Source of the DNA: Mycolicibacterium rhodesiae NBB3
Lineage (GTDB): Bacteria > Actinomycetota > Actinomycetes > Mycobacteriales > Mycobacteriaceae
Assembly (NCBI RefSeq): GCF_000230895.2
Contig: NC_016604.1
Coordinates: 1,674,001 to 1,738,000, forward strand
Direction: 5' to 3'
Length of the DNA stretch: 64,000 bases
Made by a program: the position numbers and the translations under genes. A model generated the notes under the pieces. That model worked only from the letters and a program-made list of their open reading frames with translations. It was not told the DNA's origin and did not search any database. Of the stretch, positions 17,627-26,293 are shown piece after piece (position 1 is the stretch's first letter; the number at the start of each line of letters is the position of its first letter).

Positions 17627-17741
17627 GTCCTCACAGTAGCCGGGGGCCGTCCGCGCGGCGGGCAGCGAACACCGGGCCGCGGTTTTGGACTTTTTAGTCT
17701 CTTTCTGCAGCTGATCATGGCGGTTGAGTGCATACGTCGCG

Positions 17742-17771
17742 TTGACGCGGTCCTTTTTTGGACGATATAGT
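17742..17771 (+). promoter_or_regulatory. SigA-type promoter for lipoprotein copy B
   Basis: A -35 TTGACG (17742-17747) and a -10 TATAGT (17766-17771) are separated by 18 bases, 30 bases before the ATG at 17801. The spacer holds the inverted repeat GTCC-TTTTTT-GGAC (17750-17763), and a second one, GACT-TTTT-AGTC, lies at 17688-17699, so an operator is possible. The stretch is markedly AT-rich for this genome. Confidence 0.65.
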
Positions 17772-17800
17772 TCAGTTCCCACACCAGATAGGACTAAGCC

Positions 17801-18079
17801 ATGAGGTCAGTTTTGGGTCGGCGTATCGCGGCTGTAGCCGGTGGCACCGCAGTCACCGCGATGGTCGTGCTCACCGCATCGTGCGCCAAGGAAGAAGAGA
17901 AGGCGCCCGAGACCAGCACCACCACGACGACGACCACCACCACGACGTCGGCCGCACCGGTCGAACCGACGGAGAAGGCCCCCCGCATCGATCCCACGGG
18001 ACCCAATCCGTTCTCACCGACGGTCATCGCGCCGGGCGCGCCGACCGCCGTCCCGGGCAACCAGCGAAACACTGGCTAG
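17801..18079 (+). CDS. Small Thr-rich lipoprotein, copy B
   Basis: The 92-residue protein is the paralogue of the lipoprotein at 10531-10794. It has a signal peptide ending LTASC, the acidic CAKEEEKAPET block, a ten-residue Thr run and the C-terminal motif NPFSPTVIAP. The lipid-anchored Thr-rich tail would be exposed outside the membrane and could be O-glycosylated. It has its own good promoter (17742-17771). The two copies point away from each other and bracket the partner-switching cluster. Function unknown. Confidence 0.8.
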   Translation: MRSVLGRRIAAVAGGTAVTAMVVLTASCAKEEEKAPETSTTTTTTTTTTSAAPVEPTEKAPRIDPTGPNPFSPTVIAPGAPTAVPGNQRNTG

Positions 18080-18111
18080 AGGTCCTCTAGCCGATTGCGC
18101 GCCCGCCGCCG

Positions 18112-18759
18112 TCAGTGCATGATCTCGGCGGCGGCGGCCGCGAATGTCGTGACATGTCCTATCGCCATGTCCAGCGCCGCCTGCATCAGTCGCGGGTCAC
18201 GGCCGGTCTGCGACAGCAGGTAACCGCCTTCGACGGCTGCGAGTAATCCCGTTGCAAGAGCACGGGTCTCGGCGTCGGCGCGCAACACCCCGCTGTCACG
18301 CATTCGCTCGAGTGCCGCACGCAACAGCGTCTGCCATTCGGTGAAGTGCTCTGAAAGTGCGGCCCTGGCCTTTGCATCGGAGTCAGACAATTCCGCAGCG
18401 AGAGAACCGAGTTCGCATCCCCAGAAGCCGCTACGCAAGGCGCACCGCTGCACCATCGCATCCCGCCACTGGTACAGCCCGCGGAACGAGTCCACCTTTT
18501 CCAGACGCAGACGCTGCCATGACAACACCTCGTCGGCGCGCAGCGTGATGACCTCGTAGACCAGCTGCACCTTGTCCTCAAAGTGTTGGTAGAACTGGGA
18601 TTTGCTCGTCGAGCTGGCCGCAAGGACATCGTCGATCGTCGTCGCCGCGACGCCCTGCACGTGCATGAGTTCGGCAGCCGCCAGGACGATCCGGTTCCGC
18701 GTCGCGGCGCCGCGCGACGTCAGTCGAGGCCGCGACGGAGGATCGGATTGTTGCGACAC
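18112..18759 (-). CDS. TetR-family regulator, probable repressor of the adjacent MFS gene
   Basis: The 215-residue protein has a TetR helix-turn-helix (TTIDDVLAASSTSKSQFYQH, about residues 40-59) and a C-terminal domain with the conserved FWGCELGSLAAELSDSD segment of the TetR_C_6/AcrR-like group. It follows the MFS transporter gene by 4 bases on the same strand, so the two form an operon. The perfect 15-base palindrome at 20083-20097 in front of the operon is the likely operator. The effector is unknown. Confidence 0.88.
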   Translation of the reverse strand: MSQQSDPPSRPRLTSRGAATRNRIVLAAAELMHVQGVAATTIDDVLAASSTSKSQFYQHFEDKVQLVYEVITLRADEVLSWQRLRLEKVDSFRGLYQWRDAMVQRCALRSGFWGCELGSLAAELSDSDAKARAALSEHFTEWQTLLRAALERMRDSGVLRADAETRALATGLLAAVEGGYLLSQTGRDPRLMQAALDMAIGHVTTFAAAAAEIMH

Positions 18760-18763
18760 ATAC

Positions 18764-20065
18764 TCACTCTAACGCTGTCGCTTCGTGCCGGTCGCTGGTC
18801 TGGGGAAGCGGCAACGTGGCCGTCTCACGAAGGGTCAGGACCGTGCCGAGCGAGATGACCGCGGCGACGATCAGATAGATCGCGGGGGCCGTGTTGTCAC
18901 CCGTCTGCGCGGTGAGCCAGGTGACGACATAGGGGGTGGTCCCACCGAACCCCGCGACGCAGATGTTGTACCCGATGGAGAACCCGCTGTACCGAACGGT
19001 CGTGGCGAACAGCTCCACGCCGGCAGACACCGCCGTCGACACATAGATCGACTCGATGGCGGCCAGCACGCAGTGCGCGGTGATCGCCGCGGCCAGTGAG
19101 CCAGAGTTCAGCAGAAGGAACAGCGGGTAGGACAGGACCACGAAGGCCACTGCCCCGCCGATCAAGAGGGGCTTGCGCCCGATCCGATCGGACAACGCGG
19201 CCAGCGGCAGGATGAGGACCAATGCCACGGACGTCGCCAGGGTCATGGACGTGAACGCCTCGGTCTTCGAGAACTTCAGCGTCACGATCAGATACGTCTG
19301 CAGGAACGTGAACACGACGTAGTAGCCGACGTTGAACACGATGAACAGGCCGATCACCTGCAGGATCGGCCGCCATGATGTGGTCACCGCCTCCCGGAGC
19401 GGAGACTTGGCGACCCGTTCGGTCTTGCTGAGCTCGGTGAACTGCGGGGTGTCGTCGAGGCGCAGCCGGATGTAGAGGCCGATCAATCCCAGCGGAAGGG
19501 CCAGCAGGAACGGGATGCGCCAGCCGTAGACGTTCATCGCCTCGGCGGGCAGCAGAGCCTGCAGCAGCGTCACGGTCACGGATCCGATCAGGAACCCGAC
19601 GACACCCGACCACGCCATGAACGTGATGGTCAGGCCTCGGCGCTTGTCGGACGCGAACTCGGCCAGGTAGACCGCGCCGCCGCCGTACTCACCACCCGCC
19701 GAGAAGCCCTGCAGGCAGCGCAGGCCGAACAGCAGCAGCGGCGCCGCGACGCCGATCGAGGCGTACGTCGGCAGCAGCCCGATGGCGACGGTCGCACCGG
19801 ACATCAGAAGAATCACCACCGCGAGCACGCGTTGCCGCCCGATGCGATCACCGAGGGGTCCGAAAACGAAACCGCCGAGCGGCCGCATGAAGAACGCGGC
19901 GGCGAAGATCGCGAACGTCTTGAGAAGCGCTGCCGTGTCATCACCCGACGGGAAGAAGTTCGCGGCGATGAACGTCGCCAGGAACCCGTAGACGGCGAAG
20001 TCGAACCATTCGACGGCATTACCGATCGATGCACCGGTGACTGCCTTACGCACGTCATTTGGCAT
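18764..20065 (-). CDS. MFS transporter of the metabolite:H+ symporter (ProP-like) family
   Basis: The 433-residue protein has about twelve membrane helices. Family motifs are clear: [16 protein letters not shown] near the N-terminus, [10 protein letters not shown] after helix 2, [15 protein letters not shown] in helix 4-5 and SDRIGRKP in the second half. These place it with proton symporters for osmolytes, dicarboxylates or aromatic acids. The ATG at 20065 is chosen for its GGGAGAA site; an upstream ATG at 20101 lacks one. Its TetR partner is cotranscribed. The substrate cannot be inferred. Confidence 0.9.
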   Translation of the reverse strand: MPNDVRKAVTGASIGNAVEWFDFAVYGFLATFIAANFFPSGDDTAALLKTFAIFAAAFFMRPLGGFVFGPLGDRIGRQRVLAVVILLMSGATVAIGLLPTYASIGVAAPLLLFGLRCLQGFSAGGEYGGGAVYLAEFASDKRRGLTITFMAWSGVVGFLIGSVTVTLLQALLPAEAMNVYGWRIPFLLALPLGLIGLYIRLRLDDTPQFTELSKTERVAKSPLREAVTTSWRPILQVIGLFIVFNVGYYVVFTFLQTYLIVTLKFSKTEAFTSMTLATSVALVLILPLAALSDRIGRKPLLIGGAVAFVVLSYPLFLLLNSGSLAAAITAHCVLAAIESIYVSTAVSAGVELFATTVRYSGFSIGYNICVAGFGGTTPYVVTWLTAQTGDNTAPAIYLIVAAVISLGTVLTLRETATLPLPQTSDRHEATALE

Positions 20066-20082
20066 GCCGATTCTCCCGAATC

Positions 20083-20097
20083 TAAGCGTCTCGCTTA
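20083..20097. promoter_or_regulatory. Candidate TetR operator before the MFS/tetR operon
   Basis: A perfect palindrome TAAGCG-TCT-CGCTTA lies 18 bases upstream of the MFS start codon. Its position between any promoter and the start, and the cotranscribed TetR gene, make it the best operator candidate. Confidence 0.6.
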
Positions 20098-20140
20098 TCA
20101 ATTCGCCCGAAGCTACTCAGTCGTGTTCTGCGAACACAGA

Positions 20141-20554
20141 CTAGCGGCCGACCCAGAACGGCCGACTGGCCAGCGCCACCAGCGCGATCACCGCAAGCGG
20201 TGCCGCCAGGGGCACCCACGGCAGCTGCAGCGGCAACGACACCGCCGCCAGTCCGGCTGCCGTAAACCCCACGGCACCAATGACGGTCGGCGCGGTGATG
20301 ATCGCCGTGTGCCGCAAGACCAGGTAACAGGCCGCGCAGAGTCCGGACAGCGCGGCCAGCATCGCCGGTGCATCGGTGAGAACGAGCACGGCGGCTGACA
20401 TCAGCACGGCCAGCGTCGCGACCGGCCGGAAGATGTTGCCCACCAACACCGCAAGCGTTGCCAACCCCGCCGCGATCAAGGCCGCGTCGTCAGCCTGGAC
20501 GGCGGCCGCGGCAATCATCACCAACCCGAAGGCGGTCGACAGCGCACGGTTCAT
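20141..20554 (-). CDS. Small multi-helix membrane protein of the moxR3 operon (Rv3162c-like)
   Basis: The 137-residue protein is almost entirely hydrophobic, with four to five membrane helices and only short loops. Its ATG overlaps the stop of the DUF58 gene (ATGA), so it is the last gene of the moxR3 operon. M. tuberculosis has an integral membrane protein gene (Rv3162c) at the same place. No function is known. Confidence 0.8.
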   Translation of the reverse strand: MNRALSTAFGLVMIAAAAVQADDAALIAAGLATLAVLVGNIFRPVATLAVLMSAAVLVLTDAPAMLAALSGLCAACYLVLRHTAIITAPTVIGAVGFTAAGLAAVSLPLQLPWVPLAAPLAVIALVALASRPFWVGR

Positions 20555-21816
20555 CGCCGTCTCCGCGCCGTGCGCCGATGATCCGGTACCAACTGCAGGG
20601 CGGCGTCGAGCGTGTCGACCTCGCGCCACGCGACGATGTCGACACCGACCGTGGCCATGTCCCGGTACATGAATGACCGCTGCAGCGACCACATCCTGGC
20701 CACCACGCGATCGCAATCCTTCTCGAACGGTGCACCTTCGAGGACATCGACGGCAACGACGGTGTGCCCGCGCTTGCGCAGGTCGATCAGCGCCAGCGCG
20801 AACTCTGTGTCCAGCAGCGTGGAGAACGCGACGACGATCGCACCGGGCGGCACCGCCGCGCGAGGAGCCAGCGTGCCCGGCGTGGTCTCGAATCCGCCGT
20901 CCACCGCGAGCACCGCGTCGAGCACCCGATAGAACTGGCGCCGCCCGATGTCGGCGCCGAGCCAGCGTGGGCGACGGTCCCCGAGCGCGACGACCCCCGT
21001 CCGGTCACCGCTGCGGAGCGCGCTCTGCACGACTTGCACGGCGCCGCGGACGGTTCGGTCGGTGGCCTCTGTCGCGGGCCCGGCGGGCTGCGGATAGTTG
21101 TCGAGGAGCACCACCACGTCGGCGGCGCGATCGGTCAGCCGCTGCGTCACATGAAGGCTGCCGCGGCGCGCGCTGACCGGCCAGTTGACCGTGCGGAGCT
21201 GGTCGCCGGGTACGTAGCGGCGGACATCGGCGTACTCGACGCCGGGTCCGATGTGCCGCGTCAGGTGGGTGCCGAGTCGGTCGAGCAGGTCGGTCCGCGG
21301 AATCGCGGTGGACTGCGGCGGCGCCACCGGGAACACGAAGACGTCCGCGGCGTCGACGACGCCCGTACCCCGCAACAGCCCACCGCGCGCGCCGACCGTG
21401 ACGATGCCGTGGACCGGGTAGCGGCCCCAGCGGTCTGCGACAACGACGACGCTGTGGCGTCGGCGTGATTCGCTCTCATCCCTGTCGATCCGCATTCCCG
21501 GCACGACCGAGACAGCGAGTTCGACTGCGTCGGAATCGGTTACGGGTTCGGCGGCCGCCCACACCGCGACAGACGACGGTTCGGTCTCGAAGCAGCGGTG
21601 CACTCCTGGATCCGCGGTCACGACGACTGTGGGGACAGGACGCTGCCACCCGATGGAACACACCACGCCGAGCAGGGGCGCCGCGAACGCCACCAACTGC
21701 CAGAGCGATCCGATCACCGCGCCGCCGAGCAATACCGCCGCACAGGTGAACAGGGCGAGCGTCAGTGACGAAGGGCGCCAACGCAACTGCGCTTCAGTGC
21801 TACGGGTCTCGATCAC
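20551..21816 (-). CDS. DUF58 protein, MoxR-associated (Rv3163c-like)
   Basis: The 421-residue protein has two N-terminal membrane helices (about 17-55) and a cytoplasmic DUF58 domain. The family signature is present as GVEYADVRRYVPGDQLRTVN (about 192-211), followed by a von Willebrand A-like region with VVVLLDNY. DUF58 proteins always accompany MoxR ATPases and are thought to be clients or adaptors in chaperone-like assembly. It is separated from moxR3 by 6 bases. Confidence 0.9.
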   Translation of the reverse strand: MIETRSTEAQLRWRPSSLTLALFTCAAVLLGGAVIGSLWQLVAFAAPLLGVVCSIGWQRPVPTVVVTADPGVHRCFETEPSSVAVWAAAEPVTDSDAVELAVSVVPGMRIDRDESESRRRHSVVVVADRWGRYPVHGIVTVGARGGLLRGTGVVDAADVFVFPVAPPQSTAIPRTDLLDRLGTHLTRHIGPGVEYADVRRYVPGDQLRTVNWPVSARRGSLHVTQRLTDRAADVVVLLDNYPQPAGPATEATDRTVRGAVQVVQSALRSGDRTGVVALGDRRPRWLGADIGRRQFYRVLDAVLAVDGGFETTPGTLAPRAAVPPGAIVVAFSTLLDTEFALALIDLRKRGHTVVAVDVLEGAPFEKDCDRVVARMWSLQRSFMYRDMATVGVDIVAWREVDTLDAALQLVPDHRRTARRRR

Positions 21817-21822
21817 CCGACG

Positions 21823-22785
21823 TCACGCTTTGGTCCGTGGCACCGGAAGCCTTCGCAGCAACTCCTCCACCACATCACTGCCGTGTACCCGGCGCACCCA
21901 CATCTCCGGACGCAGGCTGATCCGATGCGCCATCGACGGCACGGCAAGCGATTTGACGTCCTCGGGAATCACGTAGTCACGGCCGAGCAGCAGCGCACGC
22001 GCGCGGGCCAGCTGTACCAGGTCGAGCTCGGCACGCGGGCTCGCCCCCACTGCGACCTGGGGATGCTGACGGGTCGCGGTGGCCAGAGAGACCACGTAGC
22101 GCAGCACGTCGTCGTGCACGGTGACCTGCTCCACCGACTCACGCATCGCGAGCAGTTCATGCGCATCGACCACCTGATGGACCACCGGTTCGGCAGAACC
22201 GCGGTCGAGGCGGCGGCGCAGCATCGACTCCTCCTCCTGCTCGGATAGATAGCGCAGTTCGAGCCGGATCGTGAAGCGGTCCAGCTGCGCCTCGGGCAGC
22301 GGATAGGTGCCCTCGTACTCGATCGGGTTGTCGGTGGCCAGGACTATGAACGGGGCGGGCAGTTTGTGGGTGACGCCGTCGATGCTCACCTGACCCTCGG
22401 CCATCGATTCGAGAAGCGCCGCCTGCGTTTTGGGCGGTGTGCGGTTGATCTCGTCGGCGAGTAGCAGATTCGTGAAGATCGGACCCGACCGGAACTCGAA
22501 CCGTCCGGACTGCATGTCGTACACCGTCGACCCGAGCAGGTCGGCGGGCAGCAGATCTGGTGTGAACTGCACGCGGGTGAACTCCAGGCCGAACGCGGCG
22601 GCGAACGATCGCGCGATGAGCGTCTTCCCCAGGCCGGGAAGGTCTTCGATGAGCACGTGGCCACCCGCCAGCACCGTGGTGAGGATCAGGGAGAGCGCGC
22701 CCCGTTTTCCGACGACGACCCGCCCTATTTCGTCGAGCACCGCCTCGCAATTCGCGGTGGTGATCGCGAGGGCATGTTCTGTCAT
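21823..22785 (-). CDS. moxR3: MoxR-family AAA+ ATPase
   Basis: The 320-residue protein is a MoxR-type AAA+ ATPase. The Walker A motif is EDLPGLGKT (Lys54), Walker [11 protein letters not shown], and sensor region FIVLATDNP, followed by the conserved [14 protein letters not shown]. MoxR ATPases remodel or help insert cofactors in partner proteins that carry von Willebrand A-like domains. The length, neighbours and gene order match moxR3 (Rv3164c) of M. tuberculosis. It overlaps the upstream gene by 4 bases. Confidence 0.93.
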   Translation of the reverse strand: MTEHALAITTANCEAVLDEIGRVVVGKRGALSLILTTVLAGGHVLIEDLPGLGKTLIARSFAAAFGLEFTRVQFTPDLLPADLLGSTVYDMQSGRFEFRSGPIFTNLLLADEINRTPPKTQAALLESMAEGQVSIDGVTHKLPAPFIVLATDNPIEYEGTYPLPEAQLDRFTIRLELRYLSEQEEESMLRRRLDRGSAEPVVHQVVDAHELLAMRESVEQVTVHDDVLRYVVSLATATRQHPQVAVGASPRAELDLVQLARARALLLGRDYVIPEDVKSLAVPSMAHRISLRPEMWVRRVHGSDVVEELLRRLPVPRTKA

Positions 22786-23267
22786 ACCCGCTCCAACCGT
22801 TGCAGGATTTCATCGAGCGCCGCACGGCCAGGCCCCGGCTCGGTGACCCCGCTGCGCGACACGTTCTCCGGGTCCACCCACGCCCACAGATCCGCACCGA
22901 ACAGGATCCGGCCGGTGGCGTCGTAGGCGGCGCGGTCCTTCGACCGCTTCTGCCCCGTTGCCATCTCGAACTGCCTGGCCAGCGTGGGGCGCAGGTGCCG
23001 ATCCCAGTCCCTGCGGGTGGCGTCGGCCTGGCTGATCAGCGTCTCGGTGCGAGACAGCCAGCGGCGCAACGATTCTGCCGCATCGTCGATGCGCTGTTCC
23101 TCGGCGTCCGGCCGAGAATCCCGCACCAGATACCAGCGCAGGCCGAGCAGCGCGCAGGCGACCGCGACGCCAGACATGATGAGAATCAAACTCCGATCGG
23201 TGCCCGCGAGTGCCAGCAGTTCGGAGCCGGCGACCAACAGAAAGCCCGCTGCGACAATCCTTTTCAT
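22782..23267 (-). CDS. Membrane-anchored protein of the moxR3 operon (Rv3165c-like)
   Basis: The 161-residue protein has two N-terminal helices (about 4-20 and 27-47), then a cytoplasmic helical domain with many charged residues, including the amphipathic stretch EEQRIDDAAESLRRWLSR. It overlaps the genes on both sides by 4 bases. M. tuberculosis Rv3165c (about 160 residues) occupies the same position. Function unknown. Confidence 0.82.
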   Translation of the reverse strand: MKRIVAAGFLLVAGSELLALAGTDRSLILIMSGVAVACALLGLRWYLVRDSRPDAEEQRIDDAAESLRRWLSRTETLISQADATRRDWDRHLRPTLARQFEMATGQKRSKDRAAYDATGRILFGADLWAWVDPENVSRSGVTEPGPGRAALDEILQRLERV

Positions 23268-24229
23268 GCGCTACTCCTCGCGGCGCTGTCGGGGAGTTCG
23301 GCCAGCACGCGTTCCAGCACCTGTACCGCCGCGTCGCGATGAGCCTCGGTCATCACATGCGGAGAGAACCTCGCCTCCTCGAACAGCTCCACCAGCTCCG
23401 TTGCGCTGTCCGCCCGAAGGGCGCGGTTGTCCACTGCGCGGGCCAGCACCTCGGACGGGGTGTCGCAGTCCTGCGGAACCGCGCCGGGGACCCGCGTCAA
23501 CTCACGTTCCATCGCCGCGTAGCAGGCGATGATCGCCTCGCGCGGCTCCCGGGTGCGGTCGCCGATCTCGGCCAACCCCACTTCCGCGGCGCGGACGAGC
23601 GACTCCCCCGCGGTGGACGTCGCCGGCGCGGGGCCGCCGCCGTCATCGTCGGCGACGTACTGGGTCGGACCGCTGCGCTGCCGCCGCGACGCGATCGCCG
23701 TTCCCACGACCACCACAACCATCAGAATCAGCATCGGCGGGACCAGGTAGCCCACGAGGTTCGTGTCCGGCTCTGGGTCGTCTTCCGTGGTGTCCGGCCC
23801 CTTCTCGGTGTTCGGCGGCTCGCTGGTCTCCTGCGCGGTCGGTGGCGCCGATGCAGGTTGCTCGGACGGCGTGCCCAGTCTCGCCAACAACAGAACGAGC
23901 AGCAGCCAGCCGATGACGAGTGCGAACACGACCAACGCGAAGCGCCAGCCCGGTCGCCCGATCGTGCTCTTCGTTCGGGGCAGGGCCGCGGCCGGAGCCG
24001 GTCCAGGCGTTCGATCGCGCAGTCGGACGACGATCGCGAACGCGATCACCGCCACCGCTGCGCAGACCATCACGATGACCACGATCAGCGCCGCCGGGTT
24101 GCCCGGCGGCCGTTCACGCTCGGCAATCGGTTCGGCGCCTGGGAGGTACCCGCGCAGCGCCAAAGCGGCAACGGTCATGAGCGCGATCACCGCGATCACG
24201 CGCTGTGCCGACCTGTCGATACGCGCCAT
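23264..24229 (-). CDS. DUF4129 membrane protein, first gene of the moxR3 operon (Rv3166c-like)
   Basis: The 321-residue protein has helices at about 9-25, 45-69, 95-117 and 160-182 and a C-terminal cytoplasmic DUF4129 domain with the characteristic REAIIACYAAMERELTR. Between helices 3 and 4 is a Pro/Glu/Thr-rich extracytoplasmic loop. DUF4129 proteins are often found with MoxR/DUF58 genes and sometimes with transglutaminases, though none is present here. It is divergent from the O-methyltransferase gene, 70 bases away. Confidence 0.85.
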   Translation of the reverse strand: MARIDRSAQRVIAVIALMTVAALALRGYLPGAEPIAERERPPGNPAALIVVIVMVCAAVAVIAFAIVVRLRDRTPGPAPAAALPRTKSTIGRPGWRFALVVFALVIGWLLLVLLLARLGTPSEQPASAPPTAQETSEPPNTEKGPDTTEDDPEPDTNLVGYLVPPMLILMVVVVVGTAIASRRQRSGPTQYVADDDGGGPAPATSTAGESLVRAAEVGLAEIGDRTREPREAIIACYAAMERELTRVPGAVPQDCDTPSEVLARAVDNRALRADSATELVELFEEARFSPHVMTEAHRDAAVQVLERVLAELPDSAARSSA

Positions 24230-24299
24230 GGACCCTCGACTTCATCCTGGCACGCAGGTCGTGCGGAACCGTTCAGATCGGGTGGATAGGTTCGACGGT

Positions 24300-24956
24300 G
24301 TGAGCACACTTGGAGATCCGAAAGTCGCCGCCGCCCTCGATCGCATGTTCGCCGAGTCCGCCGATCAGTTCGCGTCGATGCGCTCAGGTGGCACCGACTT
24401 CTCGCGCCTCGAGTCGGCGAGCGCTCAGGAGCGTGCGGACGCATTGAGCGGCTACTACCTGCCGGTGACGCCGGATGCAGGCCGGCTGTTGTACGCGTTG
24501 GTGCGCGCTGCCCGGCCGGCGACCGTCGTCGAGTTCGGTATGTCGCTGGGAATCTCCGCGATCCACCTGGCGGCGGCGGTCCGTGACAACGGCAGCGGGC
24601 GGGTCATCACCACCGAGCTCAGCGCCGCGAAGGTTTCGGCAGCGAAGAAGACGTTCGCCGACGTCGGGCTCGACGACCTCATCGAGGTCTTGGAAGGCGA
24701 CGCGCTCCGCACGCTCAAAGATCTCGACGGCCCGGTGGATTTCGTGCTGCTCGACGGTTGGAAGGAGCTCTACGTGCCGGTGCTCGACCTACTCGAGCCG
24801 CGCCTGGCGCCGGGCACCCTCGTCGTCGCGGACAACACCTCGATGACCGAGTTGGCGCCCTATCTCGAGTACGTACGCGAGCCGGCGAACGGATATGTCA
24901 GCGTCAGCTTCCCGGCCCGCGACGCCGACAGCATGGAGATCAGCTGCCGGACCTAA
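24300..24956 (+). CDS. Class I SAM-dependent O-methyltransferase
   Basis: The 218-residue protein is a caffeoyl-CoA/catechol O-methyltransferase-like enzyme. Motif I is VVEFGMSLGISAIHLA (the E-x-G-x-x-x-G SAM loop), then ITTELSAAKVSAAKK, and the acidic metal-binding region VDFVLLDGWKELY with later VVADNTS. The start is a GTG at 24300; a GTG at 24282 is also in frame. Its stop overlaps the stop of the decayed enoyl-CoA hydratase on the other strand. The acceptor substrate is unknown. Confidence 0.85.
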   Translation: MSTLGDPKVAAALDRMFAESADQFASMRSGGTDFSRLESASAQERADALSGYYLPVTPDAGRLLYALVRAARPATVVEFGMSLGISAIHLAAAVRDNGSGRVITTELSAAKVSAAKKTFADVGLDDLIEVLEGDALRTLKDLDGPVDFVLLDGWKELYVPVLDLLEPRLAPGTLVVADNTSMTELAPYLEYVREPANGYVSVSFPARDADSMEISCRT

Positions 24957-25424
24957 TTGAGTTTCGCCAGATAATCCGCGATCCGGCCGAAGGTCTCATC
25001 CGACGGCCACCCCGCACGCAGCCGCGGGTCGATGTCGCTTGCCGCGTCGATCGCGGGTCGGCAGGTGCAGTTGGTCCTTCGTCACGGCATAGGCGAACGG
25101 GGAATGCGCGCCGAGCGCACGGGCGGTCGCGATCGCCTGGGACAGCAGTCCGTCGGCAGGGAGCACCGCGTCGATCCACCCGCGCTGCAACGCCGCCGGC
25201 ACACCGACCGCCACCTCGGTCAGTCCGATGATGCCGCCGGACATCAATCGCACGTCCGCGGCCATCGCCACGACGCAGCCGCCGGCGATCGCGTGCCCGT
25301 TGATCAGACCGCGACCACCGGACCCGGGTGGTCAAAGACCGCGAAAAACGCGGCGGGCATCGCGTCGACCGGCGGACGGTTCAGCCGCAGGACCGAAACC
25401 CCTTCGATCACTTCGATGTCCATC
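24953..25424 (-). pseudogene. Enoyl-CoA hydratase/isomerase remnant
   Basis: This is a crotonase-family gene with several lesions. The 5' end is intact, with GAGGAGGT before ATG 25424 and MDIEVIEGVSVLRLNRPPVDA. After that the oxyanion-loop region is missing (PPVDAM joins directly to PAAFFAVFDHPGP), a frameshift follows before INGHAIAGGCVVAMAADVRLM, a second internal deletion joins LTEVAVGVP to AALQRGWIDAVLP, and a second frameshift near 25055 precedes the true end ASDIDPRLRAGW...ADYLAKLN. A working enzyme would be about 230-260 residues; less than 160 codons remain. Multiple independent lesions make this real decay and not a sequencing error. Confidence 0.88.
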
Positions 25425-25447
25425 GGCTACCTCCTCGGTGGCAGTGA

Positions 25448-26278
25448 CTACTTGAGCCGCGCCTTGGCCTGCTTCACGACGGCGGCGGCTTCGCGGCTGT
25501 CCTGCTTCGCCTGTTCGTAGGCGTCTTCGGCTGCGGTGAGCGCACTTTCGGCGTCGGCGAGCCGTCGTCGCGCGTCGTCGCGACGTAGCCGTGCGGCCGC
25601 CAAGTCGGATTGCAGTTCGTCGAGCGCGTCGTCCGCCTCGGCCTTCGCATGCTCGGCGGCGGCCAGTTCGGCGCGTGCCTGCTGGCGCCGACGGCGTTCG
25701 GCGTCCCCTTTGTCGTCACCTTTCTCGGCTGCCTGTGGGGTGGGCTCGGCTTTGGTCTGCTTCTTGGGTACGGGCTTGAAAACAATTGCGGTATCGCCGA
25801 ATTCGCCGAAGCCAGACCACTGCTCGGCCTTGGTCAGGCGACCAAGGCGCGCGGCGACGTCGGGGTCGGCGATCGCTGCCTGCAGAGTGGCGGTGACATC
25901 GTCGCGCAGCGCGGCGGTGGCGTTGAGTTCCGCCTGTTCGAATGCGGCTCGCGCCAGTTCGTCGATGAGACGGCGTTGCTCGGTGGTCAGCTCGCGGATG
26001 ACGCTGCCATCCATGCCGGCGTGGGCAGCGCGCAGTCGCTCACCGAGGTCGGTAAGACGTCCCCTCACAGTCGGATCGTTGAGCACAAGGACGTTCACGA
26101 CGTGAGCCGCAGTGGTCGGCTTGCGGGCTGCGGAGATCTGCTTGGCGGCTTCGGCGTCGCCGCGTTTCTTGGCCTCGGCCGCGAGTTTCGTGCGCAGCGG
26201 GGTGAAGTCGGCGAGCTTCGCGGCGTACAGCGCGTCCAGATCGTCTGCTCGATCACCTTCGGCCGTCACGCCCTCCAC
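25448..26278 (-). CDS. Conserved mycobacterial-type protein with C-terminal coiled coil, unknown function
   Basis: The 276-residue protein has a helical N-terminal domain (1-150) and, after a basic linker with KPVPKKQTKAEPTP, a long Ala/Glu/Arg/Lys-rich coiled coil (about 175-270). There is no signal or membrane helix. The GTG at 26278 has AGGGAGA six bases upstream and is preferred over GTG 26269. The frame stays open far beyond (to 27577) only as an antisense shadow of kup. The start codons of this gene and of kup are 15 bases apart. I do not recognise the function. Confidence 0.75.
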   Translation of the reverse strand: MEGVTAEGDRADDLDALYAAKLADFTPLRTKLAAEAKKRGDAEAAKQISAARKPTTAAHVVNVLVLNDPTVRGRLTDLGERLRAAHAGMDGSVIRELTTEQRRLIDELARAAFEQAELNATAALRDDVTATLQAAIADPDVAARLGRLTKAEQWSGFGEFGDTAIVFKPVPKKQTKAEPTPQAAEKGDDKGDAERRRRQQARAELAAAEHAKAEADDALDELQSDLAAARLRRDDARRRLADAESALTAAEDAYEQAKQDSREAAAVVKQAKARLK

Positions 26279-26293
26279 CGTATTCTCCCTGGT

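Noticed and set aside
17921..17960. Repetitive ACC/ACG tract that could look like a short tandem repeat or CRISPR-like array
   Set aside because: It encodes the Thr run of the lipoprotein with mixed Thr codons; there are no spacers.
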